Assembly: GCA_050245975.1 (NCBI GenBank)
Contig: JBFWWW010000155.1
Coordinates: 1 to 9,519, forward strand
Direction of reading: 5' to 3'
DNA length: 9,519 bases
DNA from: JBFWWW01 sp050245975
GTDB taxonomy: Bacteria; Pseudomonadota; Alphaproteobacteria; Rhizobiales; Hyphomicrobiaceae
Shown piece by piece: positions 1 to 8,650 of this stretch (positions are counted from its first letter, which is position 1; every line of letters begins with the position of its first letter). Position numbers and translations under genes: made by a program. The notes below the pieces were generated by a model, which did not search any database, was not told the origin of the DNA, and worked only from the letters and a program-made list of their open reading frames with translations.

Positions 1-31
1 GGCTCGCGGAGGCGAGAACCAGATCAGCCAT
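1..31 (-). CDS. maf: Maf-family nucleotide pyrophosphatase, N-terminal fragment
   Basis: Only the first ten codons lie in the window: the minus strand from 31 reads M-A-D-L-V-L-A-S-A-S and runs off the left edge. Maf proteins characteristically open with a short strand followed by LASASPRR, so the match is specific although short. Members of the family hydrolyse non-canonical or standard nucleoside triphosphates to monophosphates and are thought to clean the nucleotide pool. The start codon overlaps the end of ppsR: ATG at 31-29 and the ppsR TGA at 26-24 share the eight bases ATGGCTGA, so the two genes are probably co-transcribed and translationally coupled. maf next to the DUF299 gene beside the origin is the arrangement known from Caulobacter. 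Which Maf subfamily this is cannot be told from ten residues. Confidence 0.75.
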   Translation of the reverse strand, partial: MADLVLASAS

Positions 32-884
32 CCTGGGACTCCGGCGCGCCGGCGGCCGTCGCCTCGTCGCGGTCGTGCAGCAACTTGACGATCGTGGCCG
101 CGGTCTCCTCCACCGAGCGTCGCGTCACATCGATGATCGGCCAGCCGTGACGCGCGCACAGCCGCCGCGAATAGGCGATCTCGGCGGCGATCTGCGTGCG
201 GTCGACGTAATCGTCGAGGTTGCGGTCCGACAGCGTGTGCACGCGGTTGCGCCGGATTTCGGCGACGCGGTCCGGGCTCGCGACCAGGCCGACGACGAAC
301 GCCTTGTGCGGTCCGGCAAGCGACGCCGGCACGTCGATGCCCGGCACGAGCGGCAGGTTGGCCGTGCGATAGCCGCGCTGCGCCAGGTAGATGCTGGTCG
401 GCGTCTTCGATGTGCGCGAGATGCCGAGGATGATGATATCGGCGGAGTTGAGGTCGTCGGGCAGCTTGCCGTCGTCGTGCGCCATCGTGAAGTTCAGCGC
501 GTCGATGCGCTGGAAATACTGCGAATCGACCACGTGCTGCCCGGCCACGATGGGGGTCTGCGCCGTCCCGAGATAGGACTCGAACACCTTCATGATCGGC
601 TGCAGGATATGCAGGCACGGGACCTTGAGCGCGCGGCACTTCTGCTCCAGCTCCTCGGTGAGCTGCGCGTTGATGATGGTGTAGAGCACGATGCCCGGCG
701 CCTGCTCGATCTCCTTCAGCACGCGCTCGAGATGACGCTTGCTGCGCACCAGCGGATGCACGTGCTCGATGGGCCGCACCTGCGCGTACTGCACCGACGC
801 CGCCTTGGCGATGGTAGTCAATGTCTCGCCGGTTGCATCGGAAATCAGATGCAGATGGAAGTAGCTCGGCAGGACGTGGGTCAT
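24..884 (-). CDS. ppsR: PEP synthetase / pyruvate phosphate dikinase regulatory protein (DUF299)
   Basis: A 286-residue bifunctional serine/threonine kinase and phosphorylase of the DUF299/PpsR family. Family members switch PEP synthetase or pyruvate, phosphate dikinase off and on by ADP-dependent phosphorylation and phosphate-dependent dephosphorylation, controlling pyruvate-PEP interconversion in the cytoplasm. Visible features: the N-terminal FHLHLISDATGETL (residues 9-22), the conserved RIDALNFTMAHDDG block (126-139) and the P-loop-like GISRTSKTPTS (154-164) followed by PLVPGI (178-183). The length is normal for the family. The frame stays open upstream to 1382, but that extension is low-complexity and unlike the family, so I place the start at 884, just before the conserved N-terminus. 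There is no strong Shine-Dalgarno sequence. Whether the target is PpsA or PPDK cannot be decided from this window. The start codon abuts a DnaA-box-like 9-mer at 886-894. Confidence 0.93.
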   Translation of the reverse strand: MTHVLPSYFHLHLISDATGETLTTIAKAASVQYAQVRPIEHVHPLVRSKRHLERVLKEIEQAPGIVLYTIINAQLTEELEQKCRALKVPCLHILQPIMKVFESYLGTAQTPIVAGQHVVDSQYFQRIDALNFTMAHDDGKLPDDLNSADIIILGISRTSKTPTSIYLAQRGYRTANLPLVPGIDVPASLAGPHKAFVVGLVASPDRVAEIRRNRVHTLSDRNLDDYVDRTQIAAEIAYSRRLCARHGWPIIDVTRRSVEETAATIVKLLHDRDEATAAGAPESQDG

Positions 885-885
885 C

Positions 886-894
886 TGTTGATAA
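886..894 (-). promoter_or_regulatory. DnaA-box-like 9-mer next to ppsR start
   Basis: On the minus strand the bases read TTATCAACA, one mismatch from TTATCCACA. It ends one base upstream of the ppsR ATG (884-882), so DnaA bound here would cover the translation-initiation region in the DNA and could block transcription into ppsR. Binding is inferred from sequence similarity only. Confidence 0.45.
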
Positions 895-1054
895 AGTCCC
901 GAGTTGTCCAAGGGCTGGAGCCGTCGGGCGGCCGGCGCCCACTCAGCCCGCAACATCCTGGCACGACTTCCCACAGCTTGGCCGCGCGCGCGACGCCGGC
1001 GCCGGAATTTTCTGTCACCGTGGAAAAGCTCGTTCCCGGAGCCATACAAGGCCG

Positions 1055-1063
1055 TTATCGACA
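1055..1063 (+). promoter_or_regulatory. DnaA-box-like 9-mer in mid-gap
   Basis: The plus strand reads TTATCGACA, one mismatch from TTATCCACA, near the centre of the ppsR-hemE gap. Together with the 886-894 site in the opposite orientation and two weaker sites it suggests an array of low-affinity boxes, as is common in alphaproteobacterial origins. Confidence 0.45.
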
Positions 1064-1205
1064 GACTATCACACTGGAGCGGGGCACGGCGCGACAGCGA
1101 AGCGCTTGCAAACCTTGAGACTTGAGGCGTCTTGTGGCTTGAACGGGTCCAGGACCACAATGTCTGTGACGTGGGGCCGATCGTCCGGCCGGCCTGTGGG
1201 CAGCC

Positions 1206-1214
1206 TGTGGAAAT
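1206..1214 (-). promoter_or_regulatory. weak DnaA-box-like 9-mer beside AT-rich stretch
   Basis: The minus strand reads ATTTCCACA, two mismatches from TTATCCACA. It borders the AT-rich stretch 1211-1223, which would be a reasonable place for strand opening. A related sequence, TGTGGGCAG at 1194-1202, lies 12 bp upstream and shares the CCTGTGG core, giving a short direct repeat. On its own the match is weak; its position in the gap is what makes it worth listing. Confidence 0.3.
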
Positions 1215-1269
1215 TTTGTGAATCCCCGCAATCCACGCCTTAAGAGTCATAACAGTAACAGTTTGAAAT

Positions 1270-2364
1270 ATGGATCTTCTTAAAGACCCTCGGAGCGATC
1301 GCGTGGACAAACGGCTGGCCGGGAGCCCCCTGCTGCGCTGCTTCGCCGGAGAGGCCGTCTCGCCTCCGCCCGTCTGGCTCATGCGTCAGGCCGGCCGCTA
1401 TCTGCCGGAGTATCGCAAGCTCCGTGCGCAGGCCGGCAGCTTCCTCGATCTGTGCTACGCGCCGGCACTGGCGGCCGAGGTGACGCTGCAGCCCATCCGC
1501 CGCTTCGGGTTCGACGCCGCGATCCTGTTCGCCGACATCCTGATCGTCCCGCACGCTCTGGGGCAGGCGGTCACGTTCGCCGAAGGAGAAGGGCCGAGGC
1601 TCGATCCGATCGGATCGGCTGGCGATCTGGCGCGCCTGTCGCTGTCGGCGACGGCTGATAAATTTGCGCGCATCTGCGAGACCGTGGATCGCGTGCGCCG
1701 CGAGCTTCCCCCCGCGACGGCGTTGATCGGGTTCTGCGGCGCGCCCTGGACGGTGGCGACCTACATGGTGGCGGGACGCGGCTCGCCGGACCAGGCCGCC
1801 GCGCGCCTGTGGGCCTACCGCGATCCGGAAGGCTTTGGCCGGCTGATCGACATCCTCGTCGAGGCCTCGGTCACATACCTGTCGGGCCAGATCGATGCCG
1901 GAGCGGACCTGGTGCAGGTCTTCGACACCTGGGCCGGCAGTCTTCCCGACCCGGAATTCCAGCGCTGGGTGATCGCGCCGACTCGTGCTCTTGTCGCGCG
2001 GCTGAAGGCGAGGCACCCGACGGTCCCGGTCATCGGCTTTCCGCGCGGCGCCGGCACGCGGGCTGCGGCCTACGTCGCGGAGACGGGCGTCGACGGGCTC
2101 GGCTGCGATACCGCTCAGTCGCTGGGCGAGGTCCGTAACGCGGTTCCGGAGACCATCGTGCTCCAGGGCAACATCGATCCGCTTCTGCTCCTGGCGGGCG
2201 GCAGCGCGCTGGAGACGCGGGTCCTCGAGCTCAAGGCGGCGATGGCGAGCCGGCCCTACATCGTCAACCTCGGCCACGGCATCGTGCCGGAGACGCCGCC
2301 GGAGCACGTTGCGCTGCTGGTGGATGCCGTGCGGCGCGCGGAGGGAGGGGGAGCGGGCCGATGA
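1270..2364 (+). CDS. hemE: uroporphyrinogen decarboxylase
   Basis: Converts uroporphyrinogen III to coproporphyrinogen III by removing four acetate carboxyl groups, in the cytoplasm, in haem synthesis. The 364-residue product has the family signature MRQAGRYLPEYR (residues 38-49), the pocket aspartate in FADIL (D89), the tyrosine in TYMVAG (Y165), IGFPRGAG (255-262) and the histidine in NLGHGI (H336); these match Arg37, Asp86, Tyr164 and His339 of the human enzyme. Start choice is uncertain. The ATG at 1270 has no visible Shine-Dalgarno sequence, whereas an in-frame GTG at 1303 has GGAG seven bases upstream and would give 353 residues, closer to the E. coli length and to the usual distance to the first motif. 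The stop overlaps the hemJ start (ATGA), indicating translational coupling. The upstream region is the putative origin, so hemE transcription may be tied to replication, as reported in Caulobacter. Confidence 0.97.
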   Translation: MDLLKDPRSDRVDKRLAGSPLLRCFAGEAVSPPPVWLMRQAGRYLPEYRKLRAQAGSFLDLCYAPALAAEVTLQPIRRFGFDAAILFADILIVPHALGQAVTFAEGEGPRLDPIGSAGDLARLSLSATADKFARICETVDRVRRELPPATALIGFCGAPWTVATYMVAGRGSPDQAAARLWAYRDPEGFGRLIDILVEASVTYLSGQIDAGADLVQVFDTWAGSLPDPEFQRWVIAPTRALVARLKARHPTVPVIGFPRGAGTRAAAYVAETGVDGLGCDTAQSLGEVRNAVPETIVLQGNIDPLLLLAGGSALETRVLELKAAMASRPYIVNLGHGIVPETPPEHVALLVDAVRRAEGGGAGR

Positions 2365-2783
2365 TCCTCTGGCTCAAGGCGCTGCACATCATCGCCGTCA
2401 TCTCATGGATGGCGGGTTTGTTGTATCTGCCGCGGTTGTTCGTCTATCACGCCGCGGTGCCGGTCGGCTCGGAGCAGTCCGAGACCTTCAAGGTGATGGA
2501 ACGGCGGCTGGTTCGGCTGATCATGAACCCCGCCATGATCGTCGTGTGGCTGAGCGGTCCGGTTCTCGCCTGGCAGCAGGGCATGCTGATGGACCACTGG
2601 CTCTGGGCCAAGTTCGCCGTCGTGTGCCTGCTCACGGGCTATCATCATGCGGCGGCGCGCTGGATGAAGGACTTCGCGGCCGACCGCAACACGCGCCCGC
2701 AGAAATATTATCGGGTCGCCAACGAGCTGCCCGCCCTGATGATGGCGGCCATCGTCATCCTGGTGGTGGTCAAGCCGTTTTGA
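2361..2783 (+). CDS. hemJ: protoporphyrinogen IX oxidase, HemJ type
   Basis: A 140-residue integral inner-membrane protein of the HemJ (UPF0093) family, which oxidises protoporphyrinogen IX to protoporphyrin IX, the penultimate step of haem synthesis, in bacteria lacking HemG/HemY. Four hydrophobic segments are visible at about residues 5-28, 54-72, 80-98 and 122-138. The family marks are present: KALHIIAVISWMAGLLYLPR near the N-terminus with its conserved histidine (H9), the lysine in WLWAKF (K84), the YHH pair (94-96) and the RVANELPALMM segment (118-128). Length and topology are normal for the family. The start overlaps the hemE stop by four bases (ATGA), so both are probably made from one mRNA, and hemE-hemJ-rho is a common alphaproteobacterial order. 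No terminator-like hairpin follows before the rho leader. Confidence 0.95.
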   Translation: MILWLKALHIIAVISWMAGLLYLPRLFVYHAAVPVGSEQSETFKVMERRLVRLIMNPAMIVVWLSGPVLAWQQGMLMDHWLWAKFAVVCLLTGYHHAAARWMKDFAADRNTRPQKYYRVANELPALMMAAIVILVVVKPF

Positions 2784-2813
2784 TCGCCTTCCGGCAGCCC
2801 TAGCGCGATCCCA

Positions 2814-2842
2814 CTTCCGCAAACGCCGCCGATCTGCTATAG
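2814..2842 (+). promoter_or_regulatory. candidate rho promoter
   Basis: CTTCCG (2814-2819) and CTATAG (2837-2842) are separated by 17 bp and resemble the alphaproteobacterial housekeeping elements CTTGAC and CTATAT imperfectly. Transcription would start near 2849, giving a rho leader of roughly 180 nt. The -10 element lies inside an inverted repeat, CGATCT/AGATCG (2830-2835 and 2841-2846), which could be an operator. A GANTC site (GAGTC, 2846-2850) falls at the predicted start point. Confidence 0.35.
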
Positions 2843-2861
2843 ATCGAGTCGAATGGTGCTG

Positions 2862-2882
2862 AACAAGCCTTGTTGAACAAGG
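2862..2882. repeat. triple-arm inverted repeat in rho leader
   Basis: Three consecutive arms: AACAAG (2862-2867), CTTGTT (2869-2874; CCTTGTT if 2868 is included) and AACAAGG (2876-2882), each separated by a single base. The middle arm is complementary to both outer arms, so in RNA either of two small, mutually exclusive hairpins could form, and in DNA two overlapping palindromes are present. It lies just downstream of the candidate rho promoter. Possible roles are a repressor site or part of a rho autoregulatory leader; neither is shown. Confidence 0.6.
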
Positions 2883-3026
2883 CATTGGCGCCACCCATCT
2901 CCCGCGCACAGGCATCGTAGGGACCGTTCCGGCTCCCCACTGCCGCGCAATCCCTTCGACTGACCTCCGGCTCGGCGCCCCCTTTCCCGTTATGGCCGAG
3001 CGCCAGCCCTTCCCGGATAGTTTCCC

Positions 3027-4313
<1,287 letters not shown>

Positions 4314-4341
4314 TCTGCCGCGTCAGAAGGCTTGCGTCGCC

Positions 4342-5064
4342 ATGGCCGACAATCCCCGTAGGAATGCGCTGGGCCAGCCGGTTGGCCCTGATCTGCCGGG
4401 GTGGACGGCGCGCCCCCGTCCGCCGCGCACGCCGCTGGAGGGTCGTTTCTGCCGGATCGAGGCGCTCGACCCCGAGCGTCACACGGCCGATCTGGCGGAT
4501 GCCTTCCTGCGCGACAAGGCGGGCGCCAATTGGACCTACCTGTCGGCCGGTCCCTACAGCACGGCGGACGAGATCGCGGCCTACCTGAAGACCATCGCGC
4601 CGAGCCAGGATCCCGTCTTTCACACCATCATCGATCTGCCGAGCGGCAAGGCGGTGGGCATTGCCGGCCTGATGCGCATCGATCCCGCGAATGGCGTCAT
4701 CGAGGTCGGGCACATCCACTACTCGCCGCTGCTGCAGCGCCATCCCGCCGCCACCGAGGCCATGTTCCTGCTCATGCGGCGCGTGTTCGACGAGCTCGGC
4801 TACCGCCGCTACGAATGGAAATGCGACAGCCTCAACGCGCCCTCGCGCGCCGCCGCCCTGCGCCTCGGCTTCCTCTACGAGGGGCTGTTCCGCCAGGCCG
4901 TCGTCTACAAGGGGCGCAGCCGCGACACGACCTGGTTCTCCATCACCGACAGCGAGTGGCCGGCCCTGAAGCGCGCCTATGAGGCGTGGCTTGCGCCTGC
5001 GAACTTCGATGCCGCCGGCAAGCAGAAAATGCGGCTGCAGGACGCGATCGCCGCCGAGCGCGCA

Positions 5065-5073
<9 letters not shown>
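4342..5073 (+). CDS. GNAT-family N-acetyltransferase (RimJ/RimL-like)
   Basis: A 243-residue acetyltransferase that should transfer an acetyl group from acetyl-CoA to an amine; the substrate is unknown. The GNAT fold is indicated by IEVGHIHYSPLLQRHPAATEA (residues 120-140), which covers the strand before the acetyl-CoA loop and the loop itself, followed by the helix LMRRVFDELGYRR (144-156) and the C-terminal signature EWKCDSLNAPSRAAALRLGF (158-177). This set is typical of the RimL-like group (COG1670), which includes ribosomal-protein acetyltransferases and many uncharacterised relatives, so ribosomal-protein acetylation is possible but not shown. AGAAGG lies 11 bases before the start. The gene begins 28 bp after rho with no hairpin between, so it is probably read through from rho. 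Its last nine bases overlap the end of the opposing DUF255 gene. Confidence 0.9.
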
Positions 5074-7098
<2,025 letters not shown>

Positions 7099-7201
7099 GG
7101 CCTGCTCCGGGCGTATGACATGCTCGCTGGTGTCTCCAGCATAGACGACGGCGCGGCCGCCCGCCTGCCACATTGAAACCAGAACGCCTGAAGCACGGGA
7201 A
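7099..7201. other. divergent DUF255-mnmE intergenic region
   Basis: These 103 bp must hold initiation signals for two divergent genes. I find no convincing sigma-70 pair on either strand. It contains one perfect small inverted repeat, GCTGG-5 nt-CCAGC at 7126-7140, about 28 bp upstream of the DUF255 start, and the GGAG ribosome-binding site of that gene at 7105-7108. mnmE has no well-spaced Shine-Dalgarno sequence; a GGGAA run directly abuts its ATG. Confidence 0.4.
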
Positions 7202-8533
7202 ATGTCCCCAGCAGCCACGATCTTTGCCTTGTCGAGCGGGCGCGGCCGTGCCGGCGTCGCCGTCCTGCGCATCTCCGGTCCGGGCGCCGGCGCCGTGTTC
7301 GCGCGCATGGCGCCGCCGCTGCCGAAGCCGCGCTTCGGCGCCTTTCGCCGCATCCGGCATCCCGCCTCCGGCGAGGTCCTCGACGAGGCCCTGGCGCTCT
7401 GGCTGCCGGGACCCAAAAGCGAAACCGGCGAGGACATGGCGGAACTGCACATCCACGGCGGCGGTGCGGTCGTCCGCGCGGTGCTGGCCGCGCTGGCGAC
7501 GCTCGACGGTTTCCGGATGGCCGAGCCCGGCGAGTTCGCGCGCCGCGCATTCGAGAACGGCAAGATCGATCTTACCGGTGCCGAAGGCCTCGCCGACCTC
7601 GTCGATGCCGAGACCGAGGCGCAGCGCCGGCAGGCGTTGCGGCAGGCCGGCGGCGCGCTCGCCGCGCTCTATGACGGCTGGCGCGAACGTCTGCTGCATG
7701 CGCTGGCGCTGATGGAATCGGTGCTCGATTTTGCCGACGAGCCGGAGGTGGGCGAGCGGCCGCTGCGGGAAGCCCGTGCGCTGGTTGCCGCGCTCGCGCC
7801 GGAACTCAGCGCCCATCTGGCGGACGGCCGGCGCGGCGAGATCGTGCGCGACGGCTTTCAGGTCGTCATCGCCGGACCGCCCAACGCCGGCAAGTCGAGC
7901 CTGCTCAACGCGCTTCTGAAGCGGCAGGCGGCGATCGTCTCCGAGGAGGCCGGCACCACGCGCGACGTGATCGAGGCGACGCTGGAACTCGGCGGTCTGC
8001 CGGTGGTGCTGTCGGACACGGCGGGCATCCGCGACGCCGCGAGCACCGTCGAGCAGGAGGGCGTGCGGCGCGCCATGGACCGTGCGCGCCATGCCGATCT
8101 CGTGTTGTGGGTCACCGATGCCGCCGACCCCGCATCGGCGGGCCGGCATCCGGAGGTGCCCGGACGGGACTGCCTGCGCGTCCTCAACAAGGCAGACCTT
8201 TTTTCCTCCGCGCCTCCGGCAGGCGGCGACGCTGTCGTCGTTTCGGCCAGGACCGGGCAGGGTCTTCCCGGCCTGCTCGCCGGGATCGAGGCCCGCGCGC
8301 TGGCGCGCATCGGAGAGACGGAGACGCCGGCCATCACCCAGGCGCGGCATCGCGAGCAGATCGCGGCCTGCTCCGCGGCGCTCGAGGCGTACCTGGCCGG
8401 CAATCCCGGCGATGTCGAGCTGCGCGCGGAAGACCTGCGCCGGGCCGCCTCGGCCCTCGGCCGCCTGACGGGCCGCGTCGACGTGGAGGATATTCTCGAC
8501 CGCATTTTCTCCCGCTTCTGCATCGGGAAATAA
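7202..8533 (+). CDS. mnmE: tRNA modification GTPase MnmE
   Basis: A 443-residue GTPase that with MnmG installs the aminomethyl-type group at C5 of the wobble uridine (U34) of several tRNAs, using a tetrahydrofolate-bound one-carbon unit and GTP hydrolysis. Domains in order: an N-terminal folate-binding domain starting TIFALSSGRGRAGVAVLRIS (residues 6-25), a helical domain, an inserted Ras-like G domain, then the last helices. G motifs are GPPNAGKS (225-232), GTTRD (251-255), DTAG (272-275) and NKAD (329-332). The chain ends in the family's invariant CIGK, with C440 being the conserved C-terminal cysteine, so the gene is complete. Length is close to the E. coli protein (454). It precedes mnmG, its partner, with a 117-bp gap holding a parS-like site and a separate candidate promoter, so the two genes need not be strictly co-transcribed. 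Confidence 0.98.
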   Translation: MSPAATIFALSSGRGRAGVAVLRISGPGAGAVFARMAPPLPKPRFGAFRRIRHPASGEVLDEALALWLPGPKSETGEDMAELHIHGGGAVVRAVLAALATLDGFRMAEPGEFARRAFENGKIDLTGAEGLADLVDAETEAQRRQALRQAGGALAALYDGWRERLLHALALMESVLDFADEPEVGERPLREARALVAALAPELSAHLADGRRGEIVRDGFQVVIAGPPNAGKSSLLNALLKRQAAIVSEEAGTTRDVIEATLELGGLPVVLSDTAGIRDAASTVEQEGVRRAMDRARHADLVLWVTDAADPASAGRHPEVPGRDCLRVLNKADLFSSAPPAGGDAVVVSARTGQGLPGLLAGIEARALARIGETETPAITQARHREQIAACSAALEAYLAGNPGDVELRAEDLRRAASALGRLTGRVDVEDILDRIFSRFCIGK

Positions 8534-8561
8534 ATCCGCGACCCGCCTTTTTAAGCTCCGG

Positions 8562-8575
8562 GTTTCACGTGAAAC
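8562..8575. promoter_or_regulatory. parS: parS centromere-like site (ParB binding)
   Basis: The sequence GTTTCACGTGAAAC is a perfect 14-bp palindrome identical to the core of the broadly conserved chromosomal parS element, whose 16-bp form adds an outer T and A that are replaced by G on both sides here. ParB nucleates on such sites, spreads and acts with ParA to move sister origins. It lies in the non-coding mnmE-mnmG gap about 7.5 kb from the putative origin, matching the origin-proximal placement of parS in Caulobacter. I find no second full copy in the window. parAB themselves are not seen; in alphaproteobacteria they usually lie beyond mnmG and rsmG. Confidence 0.85.
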
Positions 8576-8593
8576 GGAGGTTAATGGCGGGCT

Positions 8594-8623
8594 TTGACGT
8601 TCAGCAACCGGTTACGATATGGT
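8594..8623 (+). promoter_or_regulatory. candidate mnmG promoter
   Basis: TTGACG (8594-8599) is a good -35 element; 18 bp on, TATGGT (8618-8623) matches four of six bases of TATAAT. The spacer holds the perfect 8-bp palindrome AACCGGTT (8606-8613), which could be an operator. The site lies between the parS palindrome and the mnmG start, so bound and spreading ParB could affect it. The -10 match is weak. Confidence 0.4.
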
Positions 8624-8650
8624 CCGCCCGCTTCAGGATGGCCCTCTGCA

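Larger units (their letters stand above)
885..1269. other. oriC: putative chromosomal replication origin (oriC)
   Basis: This 385-bp gap between divergent ppsR and hemE has no credible gene. In Caulobacter crescentus the chromosomal origin lies between the DUF299 gene and hemE, and hemE also flanks the origin of other alphaproteobacteria. What I see: TTATCAACA on the minus strand (886-894) and TTATCGACA on the plus strand (1055-1063), each one base from the DnaA box TTATCCACA. Two further sites differ at two bases, both on the minus strand (1019-1027 and 1206-1214). There is an AT-rich stretch at 1211-1223 and another near 1240-1270, GANTC sites at 1220-1224 and 1244-1248, and a run of five CTTG words at 1105-1141. 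By a rough uniform-base estimate, 0.1 or fewer sites within one mismatch would be expected here by chance, against two seen. There is no perfect DnaA box, so the assignment rests mainly on gene context. Confidence 0.7.

Noticed and set aside
75..1118. Long plus-strand open frame over ppsR and the gap
   Set aside because: Arg/Ala/Val-rich shadow of ppsR on the opposite strand; no family-like motif. ppsR on the minus strand is unambiguous.
1240..1254. Possible CtrA site (TTAA-N7-TTAA) in the origin
   Set aside because: Only the first half-site TTAA (1240-1243) is present; the bases seven further on are AACA, so the consensus is not met.
885..1382. N-terminal extension of the ppsR frame into hemE
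   Set aside because: The extension has no family-like sequence and would run through the putative origin and into the start of hemE. The family N-terminus begins right at 884.
7099..7563. Upstream extension of the DUF255 frame into mnmE
   Set aside because: Ser/Ala/Pro-rich with no family similarity; the family start with a good GGAG lies at 7098.
8548..8579. Rho-independent terminator after mnmE
   Set aside because: The T-run comes before the hairpin on the plus strand, and the minus strand has no T-run after it; the palindrome is better explained as parS.
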